This document shows positions 43,301 through 50,968 of a DNA stretch of 64,000 nucleotides, one piece after another. The translations under genes were made by a program, and so were the position numbers. The stretch is from Spartobacteria bacterium UBA695 (GTDB lineage Bacteria; Verrucomicrobiota; Verrucomicrobiia; Chthoniobacterales; Chthoniobacteraceae): contig DBMP01000025.1 of assembly GCA_002298145.1 (NCBI GenBank), positions 124,001 through 188,000 on the forward strand, written 5' to 3'. The notes under the pieces were generated by a model that saw nothing but the letters and a program-made list of their open reading frames with translations, ran no database searches and was not told the origin of the DNA. Positions within the stretch are counted from its first letter, which is position 1. Each line of letters begins with the position of its first letter.

Positions 43301-44304
43301 GTCGTTGTGCCGCCAGTGATCACCAAACCATGGACGGTAGAGCCGCCGCTGCCACTGCCGTCACGGCTGTCGGCAAAGTCGCCCAGGGAATTGACGCCGC
43401 CGCTGATTTTGACCGACGAACTGCCCGAATTCAGTACGATGCCACCGCTAAAGGTCGATGTTCCGCCGAAGAGATTAAGGTTCACCCCGGAACTCGATGC
43501 CGCGTAGTTGTCTTTGACGGCTCCCGTGACAGTGAGCGAACCGCCGTTGTTGTTGACAACGCTGGCCTGCGTAGCGGTGTTGCTGACAAACAGGAGGGCC
43601 GCGGCGGTATAATTTCCGCCTGCATTGACGTTAATAGCGGAGGAGGAACCGCTCAGCGTCACTGTCCCGCTCGTGGCAACCCCGGCCACGGCCAGCGAGC
43701 TCGATCCATACAACGTAACCGCCCCCAAGTTACTGGTGCCCGAGGCAAGGCTGATGGCGCCGTAGTTCACGGTGGTCGCCCCGCTGACGGTCAGCGACCC
43801 GCCATTATTGTTCAGATAGGCAAGACTGGTGGAAGTTCCAGTGGTGTTGCCGAGAGTAAGTGTGCTGGTGTTGTTGTAAACACCACCGGCATTAACATTG
43901 AGGATACCTCCGGCAGTGATCAGGTTAGCCCCCGTCGTTTTGAAACCGGCGGCCGAAAGGTTGAGGGTCGACGTATGGCCGGAGGTATTGGTATCCCCGT
44001 AACCCAGGGTAAGGGTACTAATACTGGCAGCGGACATCGGCGCGTTGTAATTCACCACAACAGGGGTCCCCGGATCGGCTGTGATATAGACAGCCCCCCC
44101 TACGGTCGGCACGCCACCATTCCAGTTTGCAGCGGTGTTCCAATCATTGGTGCCACTGACATTCCAGGTGAAGTTGGCTGCCGACGAAGTGCATACCCCG
44201 CTTAAAAGCAACGCGGCAATCGCGCTGTAGAACTCGGGGGTGCGATGGTTAAGTCCCTTCAAGGAAGTGACGCTGGAGGTTATCTTCAAAATGCGGGGTT
44301 TCAT
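40315..44304 (-). CDS. Giant PEP-CTERM surface protein with beta-strand repeats (1)
   Basis: A 1329-residue exported protein. An N-terminal signal region (about 26-42, FYSAIAALLLSGVCTSSAA) precedes Gly/Ser/Thr-rich repeats of the autotransporter-associated beta-strand type (VKTGAGTVTLSGSNTYTGAT), predicted to form a beta helix. Two tandem units of about 355 residues (215-545 and 573-898) are near copies. The C-terminus is a PEP-CTERM signal: VPEPSTW at 1301-1307, a membrane helix, then RMRRKHIR. An exosortase would cut it and pass it to the cell surface. The last 250 residues match those of the second PEP-CTERM protein. Function probably surface display or adhesion. Confidence 0.85.
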   Translation of the reverse strand: MKPRILKITSSVTSLKGLNHRTPEFYSAIAALLLSGVCTSSAANFTWNVSGTNDWNTAANWNGGVPTVGGAVYITADPGTPVVVNYNAPMSAASISTLTLGYGDTNTSGHTSTLNLSAAGFKTTGANLITAGGILNVNAGGVYNNTSTLTLGNTTGTSTSLAYLNNNGGSLTVSGATTVNYGAISLASGTSNLGAVTLYGSSSLAVAGVATSGTVTLSGSSSAINVNAGGNYTAAALLFVSNTATQASVVNNNGGSLTVTGAVKDNYAASSSGVNLNLFGGTSTFSGGIVLNSGSSSVKISGGVNSLGDFADSRDGSGSGGSTVHGLVITGGTTTANSILLGGGSTGGNSWGNLNLSAGSLTVSGSFVLGDVTTGTGRGGNLTVTGGTLVSTASSGLVLGNANIATGQATFTGGTSTFEGITLLSSTSITSGTAKLTLSGGAVYVGSGGIVANTGGAGSMATISLGGNNAVLAAKSDWSSSASMSIVSGSIILQAADASGVAHNISLSGPIGGTGSLVKTGAGTVTLSGSNTYTGATTVTAGTLALNSGTYNGATAVNDGATLALTGTVTGSTVTLFGSTSNVNVNAGGNYTVSNLVFNNTAQSGTLSNNGGILTVTNTVKDTGAGGTNGYSINLTSGTSIFNGGITLDNNNSVLKISGGVNSLGVVASSRDNGVSSSTTGVIITGGTSTASSVTLGGGSTNGNGSGNMNMSAGLFTVGGSFILGDTNTTPRFGTLTVTGGTLVSTASTGLVLANADNQTGQATFTGGTSTFEKITLLGSSSIASGIAKLTVSGGALYIGSGGILANSGGTNSVASVTLSSGATIGAKADWSSSVPMTLNAGGITFQASDASGVAHDISLSGVLSGTGGLTKKGGGALTLAGSNTYTGSTTVSAGTLNVNGSLAAASAVTVNSAILGGSGSVGGNVTVAGGTVNGSGLSISGSGTFTGNSTLSGINTVAGGATVSSGTLTASGTTMSNLTVMGNAVASENGLLNGAVTVNANGTLNGSGIINGTVTDNGAISGNLTFNNDVIIGGGATASAAAFNGNVINNGTITGCLTVQSGMTLSGSGSVSGATHINGGTVNGNFLTLGATTLTGASNLKGTLGASSVTVQSGTTSLTGAVTTTGTLSVSAGATLSNNGTLDGSMSVAGLLKGSGTINGNLALSGTLAPGNSPGITSINGDLTMSPTATLAMEITGTVAGIGGYDQIKVSGNVTLTGILDLSTLSGLALGNTITLIDNTGLSTTTGGYFSEIITSGSTYAITGVGKTYVFSIGSTEYLLNYAGSADGDSVNNDVTLTVVPEPSTWGMLMGGLGMLAFGQRMRRKHIR
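41611..43647 (-). repeat. Tandem duplication of ~1.06 kb inside the PEP-CTERM gene
   Basis: The coding units at about 42670-43647 and 41611-42588 translate to matching blocks with shared landmarks at a period of 353-357 residues: VKISGGVNSLG against LKISGGVNSLG, GGTLVSTASSGLVL against GGTLVSTASTGLVL, and GSNTYTGATTV against GSNTYTGSTTV. The boundaries are approximate. Confidence 0.85.
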
Positions 44305-44494
44305 TTTAGAGTTCAGGGTACTGTGTTGGAATGGAGAGCTGGCGCTTGGTGTTACACCGGGTGAATGACCATGGGGGGGGAGAAGCGGAAAAGTTCACGA
44401 GATGCGTGCCCCAGGGTCATCACCAGAGGGAAACAGTTGCGTCTCATGCCCCGAAACATGATTTACTTCTGATGCAGGGGCAATCATGGCTCCT

Positions 44495-44573
44495 TGCATG
44501 CCGATGCATAAGGCGACGATTTCAGGGAATGCAGCATTCCCTCAAAGCACGCCTTCCATGAGACATTGTCTCA
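44495..44573. promoter_or_regulatory. Cluster of three palindromes between PEP-CTERM and LacI genes
   Basis: In the 286-base gap lie TGCAT-N4-ATGCA (44495-44508; shared with 40055), the perfect 8-1-8 repeat GGGAATGC-A-GCATTCCC (44525-44541) and the perfect 7-1-7 repeat TGAGACA-T-TGTCTCA (44559-44573). The last lies 18 bases past the LacI stop and might instead be part of that gene's termination hairpin. Confidence 0.5.
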
Positions 44574-44590
44574 CATGTTATGCAAGCCGC

Positions 44591-45682
44591 TCAGGATGAA
44601 AGGGGCTGCTGCCCGCCATCGCGAGGCGAGGTAGGCGGTCGGGGGGATGGGATGGGTTGGCAATGTTGCAAAAGCGTCGAGCCTTCAAACCAATGGCCTT
44701 CGGTCAGCACAGTCAGGCGGGAGGCAGGGATGCCCCGGTCGTTATGATTGAGCTTCTCGATGACTAGGCGTGCGGCGATCCCACCAATCGCCGGGGCATC
44801 CTGGCAAACACCGCTGTCGTTGGGGCGGTGGGAACTGACGTTCAGGTTAACCAAACTGATTTGATCCGGAACACGCAAATTCAGCTTCTGGAGGCACGCC
44901 TCGATATGCGGCAGAAAGAAATTGGACGAGATAACGACCTGCGGCTTTTCGTGCTCAAACCACTCGAGGAACGCATCGGCATCCCAATCGGGCATCAAGA
45001 GCGGCGGCAGCGGCGCCATGCCGGGATCCCGTTCACGAGCCAGCGCATAAGCGGCGCACAAGAGCCCTTCATTGCGCTCATCCACGATTTGATGAAGCGC
45101 CACCCCCAGCCGCGTGAAGCCGCGCCGACGGCACTCGGCCAGCACGATATTCATCGTGTCGTAACTGTTCGTGATCACCCGGTCAAAGGCAGGCTGAGTG
45201 AAGGAGTATTCGATTACAACCGTAGAAAAGTGTTCCCAATCGAGATTGAAATGCCCGTGAGCTTCCGGCAACGGTCCTAGAATGATCCCCTGAATCCCGC
45301 GAGCGATCAGAATGCCGTTGAGCCGGGACTCATGGAGTTGGGGGCCGATCTCGAAACATTCCACCTTGTAGCCTCGCTGCTCCGCGGCAGCCAGGGCCCC
45401 CGAAAGGTGGGCTCCCGTTGCTCCTCCTTTGACAATATAGGCAAGCACCGTTTGATAATAGGCCGAGGCGCGTTGTCGGCGCAGTGTTCCCAGTGCCGAC
45501 AGAAGGGGATTGGGGCGATAACCCAGTTGCCTGGCCGCTTCTTGAACCCGGATTTTGACGGCTTCGGTAATTCTCGGATCGTTGCGAAGCGCGCGCGAAA
45601 CCGTGGTTTGATGAACGCCAACAAGGCGGGCGATATCCTCCATCGTAGGGACCGATGGAGACGGTTGATCATGAGGGGTCAT
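44591..45682 (-). CDS. LacI-family transcriptional regulator
   Basis: A 363-residue repressor. The helix-turn-helix is at about residues 13-58: TMEDIARLVGVHQTTVSRAL, followed by the LGYRPNPLLSAL hinge region. The periplasmic-binding-protein-like effector domain follows (IIIGPLPEAHGH-type core, VVISSNFFLPHIEACLQKLN, APAIGGIAARLVIEKL). ATG 45682 is chosen over an upstream in-frame start because only 12 residues then precede the HTH. It probably senses a sugar released by the neighbouring enzymes and represses the PEP-CTERM and SGNH genes through the shared palindrome. The C-terminal 25 residues are Pro/Ser-rich and unusual. Confidence 0.9.
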   Translation of the reverse strand: MTPHDQPSPSVPTMEDIARLVGVHQTTVSRALRNDPRITEAVKIRVQEAARQLGYRPNPLLSALGTLRRQRASAYYQTVLAYIVKGGATGAHLSGALAAAEQRGYKVECFEIGPQLHESRLNGILIARGIQGIILGPLPEAHGHFNLDWEHFSTVVIEYSFTQPAFDRVITNSYDTMNIVLAECRRRGFTRLGVALHQIVDERNEGLLCAAYALARERDPGMAPLPPLLMPDWDADAFLEWFEHEKPQVVISSNFFLPHIEACLQKLNLRVPDQISLVNLNVSSHRPNDSGVCQDAPAIGGIAARLVIEKLNHNDRGIPASRLTVLTEGHWFEGSTLLQHCQPIPSPRPPTSPRDGGQQPLSS

Positions 45683-45769
45683 GCATCCGCAAGCGTATCT
45701 AGTTTTGAGGATTATTGACAAGATCAAAACCGGGGAAGAACCTGGGGTAATTCTCTTCGATCCGATCTT

Positions 45770-46175
45770 TCAAGGGCTGGCCAAGCGGTGCGTCTCGATC
45801 AGTTGCAGCACGGGCCGGTTGTCCCGGCCACGAGTCTTGTGGACGAAGTCTTCGCCATCCACGTCGATCCCCGGCATAAGAGCGACTGGCATTCCTCGAA
45901 TGAGAACCGCCGGGTAACTTTGCAACAGGCGGCCCAATTGGCGAAATATACCTCGGCCTGGCGATTCCATTCCTGGCTGCCCGACTGGGCCTGCGGCGTG
46001 ATGCCGTCACCCGTCGAATAGATCGCCATATTGCCGACTAACTCGCGGACGAACCCGGAATTCTTGTGCAAGTAAGATCGGGAATTTCCGACTGTATGCT
46101 GACGCTGAACTGGTGGCTGCTGCAGTTGGGCAGTCCCAGCTTTTTTGAATAGGTTAGATTTAGTATGACGGCCAT
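45770..46175 (-). pseudogene. Chimeric, frameshifted remnant: unknown gene 5' end joined to lambda-type phage portal protein
   Basis: Reading from ATG 46175 (good AGAAAGGAG ribosome site) gives MAVILNLTYSKKLGLPNCSS and continues to SEIPDLTC, the start of a small verrucomicrobial protein I recall as conserved. At about 46071 a different frame takes over: NSGFVRELVGNMAIYSTGDG then QEWNRQAEVYFANW and RRFSFEECQSLL. At about 45810 another shift restores DVDGEDFVHKTRGRDNRPVL and QLIETHRLASP, ending at 45770. The last two segments in order match the lambda gpB portal-protein pattern (RPQ...W.....ADW; DGE.F...R...LQLIE..R). Dead gene with at least two shifts; a marker of past phage insertion. Confidence 0.6.
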
Positions 46176-46214
46176 GGTGATGGCTCCTTTCTGTGTTGGT
46201 TTGGGTAAAAAGAC

Positions 46215-46246
46215 AAAAGCCCAGCCGATAAAGGCTGGGCTTTTGG
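46215..46246. terminator. Perfect 13-bp hairpin terminator
   Basis: CAAAAGCCCAGCC (46215-46227) and GGCTGGGCTTTTG (46234-46246) pair perfectly around the loop GATAAA. The A and T runs in the stem make it bidirectional. It separates the pseudogene from the genes upstream. Confidence 0.88.
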
Positions 46247-46273
46247 TTGAAGGTGACGCGGCGACGGGCCACA

Positions 46274-46594
46274 TCACGGGACTACGGGAGGAGACGGCTG
46301 CTCACGCCGATGGATAATTATCCCCTCCATACCATTATGGCCTGGTTTTGCCGTGAGAAAGACAACGAGGCCCCGAAACAAGAGAAGGAGTGCCGACTCA
46401 GAATCGTCGCATTGATCCCGAACCCTCATCCCTGCTTTAATCCGCCACGCCATGTCCACCTTGTCTTGTTGCGACATTGTAAGGTCACTTGCCGCCACGG
46501 CGAACTCGAAAGGCAGGGCCGCGATCGAATTATTTAGGTCATCCCGACGCTGGAGGGAAACTGGTCTACAATCCCTTCTTGCAGATATCGACAA
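46274..46594 (-). CDS. Orphan hypothetical frame downstream of GH130
   Basis: An open minus-strand frame of up to 106 codons from a TTG at 46594 (overlapping the GH130 3' end), or 67 codons from the ATG at 46477 (MSQQDKVDMAWRIKAGMRVR). The translation has normal-looking composition (SIAALPFEFAVAASDLTMSQ), but I recognise no family and see no ribosome site. It may be part of the same decayed phage-derived segment as the adjacent portal remnant. It ends 28 bases before the hairpin terminator. Confidence 0.25.
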   Translation of the reverse strand: MSISARRDCRPVSLQRRDDLNNSIAALPFEFAVAASDLTMSQQDKVDMAWRIKAGMRVRDQCDDSESALLLLFRGLVVFLTAKPGHNGMEGIIIHRREQPSPPVVP

Positions 46595-47516
46595 TTTCGC
46601 TGAGCTTCGCGGTGGCTAGTGCGATGCAGGTATCTGCGCCACCATAGTAAACTCGAAGGCGATCCTCCTCGAGGTCTGCAATCGCGCCACAGGTAAAGAC
46701 AACATTGGGAACGCGCCCCATGAATTCATAATCGGCATCAGGAGAAAGGAGATACCCGTTCGCCTTTCCAATAATCCGCGAGGGATCTTCCAAATCCAGA
46801 AGCGCGGCTCCGAGGCAATAGCGTTGGCCGGTGCATGAGGTGCTGACGCCATGGATCATCATAAGCCACCCATCCTTCGTTTTGATGGGAGGTGTTGGCC
46901 CGATTTTGGTCGAGTTCCATTGAGCCCACGGCGCCAACAGAATTCGGTGCCGTCCCCAGTGGATCAAGTCCGGGGAATAAGAAAGCCAAATGTGGCCGTA
47001 TTGCTGATGATTATGAGGATCCGATATGAGCGAATAAGGGCGATCAAGGCGCGCATAAGAGCCATTGATTTTCTCGGGAAAAAGACACGGGACCCGGTTG
47101 TGCGGCAGCGCAATGACTTCGATGTCCTCGTAAGTTTCAAAGTCTTTCGTTTTCCCAAGAATGGCAACGCAACCATGTTCAGAGTTTCCCGGTCGCATAA
47201 TATAGTAACAATCCTCCTCTGGAAAATAGGTCAAGCGGGGGTCGATGGGCCAGTTATCAAGCGGTCCAATATGTGCGAGAATAGACTTCTTAATGAAAGG
47301 GGTGGGGCGAACCTTGAAATGTAGCCCATCAGTGCTTTCCGCAACATGAATGCGGGGCAAGGGGTCGTTTCTCAGCATAACGGCAACCAAGAGGATGGTC
47401 TTGCCTTTATACATCGTCTGTCCGCAATTGAAGATCGCATCGGCTCCGGGAAAATCTTTGGGAGCCAAGATGGGATTGTTTTCGTATCTCGTGAGGCCGA
47501 ACGGTTCAGTAAGCAT
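46566..47516 (-). CDS. GH130-type beta-mannoside phosphorylase/hydrolase
   Basis: A 316-residue five-bladed propeller enzyme of GH130. Typical motifs are RYENNPILAPKDFPGADAIF, the WPIDPRLTYFPEEDCYYIM segment with the catalytic Asp, and the C-terminal GRVPNVVFTCGAIADLEEDR followed by RVYYGGADT. GH130 enzymes phosphorolyse or hydrolyse beta-1,2- or beta-1,4-mannosides. No signal peptide, so cytoplasmic. The ATG at 47516 is preferred over a TTG at 47528. It follows cassette 2 on the same strand with a weak hairpin between. A mannose-containing substrate would fit the alpha-galactosidase as a galactomannan pair (inference). Confidence 0.88.
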   Translation of the reverse strand: MLTEPFGLTRYENNPILAPKDFPGADAIFNCGQTMYKGKTILLVAVMLRNDPLPRIHVAESTDGLHFKVRPTPFIKKSILAHIGPLDNWPIDPRLTYFPEEDCYYIMRPGNSEHGCVAILGKTKDFETYEDIEVIALPHNRVPCLFPEKINGSYARLDRPYSLISDPHNHQQYGHIWLSYSPDLIHWGRHRILLAPWAQWNSTKIGPTPPIKTKDGWLMMIHGVSTSCTGQRYCLGAALLDLEDPSRIIGKANGYLLSPDADYEFMGRVPNVVFTCGAIADLEEDRLRVYYGGADTCIALATAKLSEIVDICKKGL

Positions 47517-47611
47517 AAATGGTTTCAAAGGATCAACAAAGGGATTTTTTAAGAGGTAACAGGACTCACATTTCTGGGCTAGAGGAGAGTTAGTCGGCTG
47601 AGCTATTTTGT

Positions 47612-47621
47612 ATAGCTATGT
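47612..47621. promoter_or_regulatory. Candidate operator ATAGCTATGT upstream of GH130
   Basis: The palindromic core ATAGCTAT (47612-47619) lies about 96 bases upstream of the GH130 start. The same ten bases occur in opposite orientation upstream of GH36 at 27634-27643. Confidence 0.3.
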
Positions 47622-47633
47622 TGTTTGCTTATT

Positions 47634-47651
47634 TATCCAAGTTATTGGATA
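47634..47651 (-). terminator. Possible hairpin at the end of cassette 2
   Basis: TATCCAA-GTTA-TTGGATA is a perfect 7-4-7 inverted repeat spanning the stop codon of the cassette A gene. It is AT-rich with no clear T tract, so termination is doubtful; it may be an operator for the GH130 gene. Confidence 0.35.
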
Positions 47652-50170
47652 GGCTCGATGGAAACTGTCCTCAGAAACGGAGATGTTCCGCTGGTTCCTG
47701 CCGGAGTTATTTCCACCACTCGGCGCTCCCTGCGTTCTCCAAGCACCTGAATCGTGCCGCTGGGTAATTGGTGGATGGATTGACCAACGGATATTATAGT
47801 AAAGACACCACTGCGCACCGTAAAATGATCCACGATGTCGCACAGTAGTTTTTCACTCGCTTCCCCTGTGTCTGCAATGCCCTGAATTTCTGCAATTTGG
47901 CCGGGCATGATGTAATGGGATAAACCATAAGAGCATCCGGGGTTGGTGCTGTTAGCGGTAGAAAGGCTGTGGCTCGTGATGGATCTGGAGAAAACCGTGG
48001 CACTGGTAGCAGATAGAGCGGCTGACCCCGATCCCTGAAGAACGGCCTCAATGGGAATGCTTCGGGTTAAATGGGCCCCGGATGTTCCGCTGACAAAAGG
48101 TAGGACCGTGGCATTAAGGTTAACTTTGCCTCCATCGGAAGCACTGGTGGGATGTGCGTAAAAACTGGTGTCAGGAGGGACTGTGAAGAGATCCAGTAGC
48201 GCCCAATCTGGCAGGGTTGCGGTGCCGTCGCTCTTGGGCTGTAAGCGTAGCGTCCGCCAAGGGGTCCCTTGGTAGCTTGTGCTTGATTCGTAGCCTGTGT
48301 GGATGAACCCAAGTTCTGCCACACTTTCCATGACGCCGTACAGATTTCCTGTCTGTCCCTTGAGCTGGGGAAATTGCAGACCGACGTCGGTTATGGAACC
48401 TGTGGCATCGGTATCTTGCTGAGGATTGACGCCAGAGGAATTGCCCAGGGTGCTGACGTGTGTGTTAATCGTACCCCAGGTAACATTTGCCGGTGCCTGA
48501 CTAGTCCAGTTGTTTTTGCTCCGATTGTAGGGGTCGTCAGAAGCCAGCGAATTGATCGCGGTATCAGGGCCTAAGACGCCGGTGGAGAGGACGGTGTAGT
48601 TTGGCAAATTCACGTATTCAAGCCGCGCAGTCGGATTGGCGGCATTCATAAGGGCCAGAGTTGCATAAATCCACTGCAAATCAGTCGTTGTGTAGGGGGC
48701 GTGAGTAACGGTGTTGGTAGTGAAGGTTAGCTCATAAGGGGAGAGTATTGAAACCTTGCGATATTCCCCTGCGTTGAGGGTAAGGTTGCCTGCGACTACG
48801 GTGGCGTTAAACGCTGGAACCGGCGATGAAGGAAAGACGCTGCCGCCGTTGGAGGTGGTATTGTAGGGGTACACCCAAAGGTTGGAATAGGGAGTGCCAC
48901 CAGCGCCAATGATATTGTAGGAGAGCGCCAGATTACTCAAATCAACTGAGGCGAGTCCGGCATATTTGGGCAAGTGAAGTTCCACGATAATTCGGAGGCG
49001 GTATCGGCCTGCCGCGCTTCCGTTCTCCAGATAAAAACCGGCCTCCGTAATCCGGACGCCTCGATTGTTACCCATCATGGAATAGACTGAATTGTTGGAA
49101 TTCAGGGCGAATGCCCCGTTGATGAGCTCTCCGCGGATTGGCTCTACCAAGGGAACGGACGATTCGCGGGCGCGGACATATTCGATAATGTTGACGGCGA
49201 TCTGTTCAATGCGGATGGGCGAAAATTTGGCGGCGAAGCTTTTCCCTGGGCAAATGGGCCAGTCGGTGCGTTTTAAGAGCCCGGAGAGACGTTGGATGAC
49301 GGTATTGAGCTTGTTCGAACTCAGGCTACTCACAGTTCCTGGGTCGCTATTGTCGTTGGCAAGAATATCCAGAAATTCGCCGCCATTAGCCAGGTTTTTC
49401 TGGGTGGTGAGCACGATGCGCGGCTCACCAAAAATATTGCGATTGGGGGTGTGGTTGTATGCCGTGAGGTAAAAGCCATTGGTGGCGATGACAGACGCCG
49501 CCGAGCCCGAGATGGCGCGAAAGTCCGGCAAGGTATTATAGTCGCGGCTTTGCCGGGCGGTATGGATGGCGTCCGGATCAGAAAAGCCAGCCGCCGAGAG
49601 AGAAACCTGCAAGGGATAGCTTGAGGAAGTGCCGGTCGTTCGCTTCCAGGCGGTGTTCATGTTGACTTTTGTGCTTTCGTCATCCACCCAGAAAGCGAAA
49701 CGTCCAATGGAAGTGGTGGTGGCGCTGCTGGCGAGGCTCCCGTCCTTGTTTACGTAGATCCATCTCGCGTAAAGATTGGGCTGGCTGGTTCCCACGACCC
49801 CGGCCGAGGCGATGGGGTATTCCGTGCCTGACTCGAGATCGGCGCGGTTGAGATCCACGCCGCTTCCCGAGCTGCTACAGGAACCCGAGGAAAGTTCGAG
49901 CGATGACCAGCTCGTGCCGCCGTTGGAAGAAGTTAAGAGGGCTCCTGGCTGGGAGGTCCAAAGCTGAGCCGTGTTTGAAAGCACCGTGGTCATGCGGGCC
50001 ATGGCCGCGTCGGAACCCATCCGGCAGAGAAAACCGGCCTGGATGCCTTCGCGATGGGTGCGCGACATGGCAATATCCATCCGGACACTAGTGATGAAGC
50101 CCACGATGAGGATCGTGAGCAGCGTAAGCAAAAGCAGATTAAGGATAAGGGCTGAGGCGCGTGTTTTCAT
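47642..50170 (-). CDS. Verru_Chthon cassette protein A-like, large GspK-like tip pseudopilin (cassette 2)
   Basis: An 842-residue counterpart of the cassette 1 A protein. It starts MKTRASALILNLLLLTLLTI, a membrane segment followed by a charged helix (VRMDIAMSRTHREGIQAGFL), without a Gly at -1 and without Glu at +5. The soluble part is Asn/Thr/Ser-rich and shares little obvious sequence with the cassette 1 protein beyond the N-terminus and general style; both contain segments such as ALLDLFTVPPD and LLDLFSVSDEP. Such divergence suits a subunit adapted to a different target. It lies three bases after the C gene. Confidence 0.7.
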   Translation of the reverse strand: MKTRASALILNLLLLTLLTILIVGFITSVRMDIAMSRTHREGIQAGFLCRMGSDAAMARMTTVLSNTAQLWTSQPGALLTSSNGGTSWSSLELSSGSCSSSGSGVDLNRADLESGTEYPIASAGVVGTSQPNLYARWIYVNKDGSLASSATTTSIGRFAFWVDDESTKVNMNTAWKRTTGTSSSYPLQVSLSAAGFSDPDAIHTARQSRDYNTLPDFRAISGSAASVIATNGFYLTAYNHTPNRNIFGEPRIVLTTQKNLANGGEFLDILANDNSDPGTVSSLSSNKLNTVIQRLSGLLKRTDWPICPGKSFAAKFSPIRIEQIAVNIIEYVRARESSVPLVEPIRGELINGAFALNSNNSVYSMMGNNRGVRITEAGFYLENGSAAGRYRLRIIVELHLPKYAGLASVDLSNLALSYNIIGAGGTPYSNLWVYPYNTTSNGGSVFPSSPVPAFNATVVAGNLTLNAGEYRKVSILSPYELTFTTNTVTHAPYTTTDLQWIYATLALMNAANPTARLEYVNLPNYTVLSTGVLGPDTAINSLASDDPYNRSKNNWTSQAPANVTWGTINTHVSTLGNSSGVNPQQDTDATGSITDVGLQFPQLKGQTGNLYGVMESVAELGFIHTGYESSTSYQGTPWRTLRLQPKSDGTATLPDWALLDLFTVPPDTSFYAHPTSASDGGKVNLNATVLPFVSGTSGAHLTRSIPIEAVLQGSGSAALSATSATVFSRSITSHSLSTANSTNPGCSYGLSHYIMPGQIAEIQGIADTGEASEKLLCDIVDHFTVRSGVFTIISVGQSIHQLPSGTIQVLGERRERRVVEITPAGTSGTSPFLRTVSIEPIQ

Positions 50171-50173
50171 GGG

Positions 50174-50968
50174 CTACCATCCAGAGGCGCTTTCAAGGTT
50201 TACTTTGATCCCCGTGACGATGGCTCCGGATCGGATCGCTTTGGGCAAGCTGTTCACAAAACTGGGGGCATCCGAGAAACCGGAGGAAGAGATCACCCCG
50301 GTGACTTTGGACGCGCTCACCCGGTCGAGCGATACCATGGAGATCTCGACGGTCGCGGGCAGGCCTTGGGTATCGCGGGAGTTGTAGCTCCCGCTGGTAA
50401 GCACGCTGGTCCCCGAAGCGTTACATGCGCTGACCCATATCCCGATGACGTTTTCCAAGAATAGACCGCGATATTGATTATTACTGTTGGCGGGGCATTC
50501 CGTATCAAGAATATCGCTAGTGACCCAGGCGTTGGGCTGCGCATAGATGTAACTGGCGGATGACGGATTGACCAACAATCGGCAAAGAGATGCTTTTGCG
50601 CCGTTCCAGCGCACAAAATAGCCAACGATGGCCAAGTTCCCCGAGCTGGTATCAGTGGCGACTGGCGCCTGCCAGAATAGCGCATCGTGGTTTTTGTAAC
50701 TGGTGCCGACGTCAGGGTTGATCACGAATTGCAGGGAGTTCGTGCCGGAGCGATTCAGCGGCATTGTAACGGCTCTTAGGTCGCGGCTAATGGTATCGAG
50801 GGCGAGGCGCGCGCTTTGCCGGTGTTGGTTGTCGCTTTCTCCGCGTTGCCAGATCCGGAGGGCATGCCCGGAAATCGCGGTCAAAACAGTTACCATCACG
50901 GTGAGAATGGCCATGGAAACCAGCAATTCCAGTAGGGAAAAGCCGTTATTGTGGCGGAAGCGTGACAT
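50174..50968 (-). CDS. Verru_Chthon cassette protein C-like, GspJ-like pseudopilin (cassette 2)
   Basis: A 264-residue prepilin. The start at 50968 (MSRFRHNNGFSLLELLVSMA) is chosen because an upstream reading adds an Arg/Pro-rich leader that is shadow translation of the B gene. Gly at -1 and Glu at +5 are present. After the helix, RQSARLALDTISRDLRAVTM is a close match to the GspJ-type ERDLR segment. It overlaps the end of the B gene by 23 bases and ends three bases before A. Confidence 0.8.
   Translation of the reverse strand: MSRFRHNNGFSLLELLVSMAILTVMVTVLTAISGHALRIWQRGESDNQHRQSARLALDTISRDLRAVTMPLNRSGTNSLQFVINPDVGTSYKNHDALFWQAPVATDTSSGNLAIVGYFVRWNGAKASLCRLLVNPSSASYIYAQPNAWVTSDILDTECPANSNNQYRGLFLENVIGIWVSACNASGTSVLTSGSYNSRDTQGLPATVEISMVSLDRVSASKVTGVISSSGFSDAPSFVNSLPKAIRSGAIVTGIKVNLESASGW

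Noticed and set aside
40715..43507. Several plus-strand Pro/Val-rich frames opposite the large PEP-CTERM gene
   Set aside because: They are complements of Gly/Thr/Ser-rich beta-strand repeats and repeat for the same reason the true gene does.
41611..43647. Regular repeats as a possible CRISPR array
   Set aside because: The repeats are long, coding and lack the short repeat-spacer alternation.
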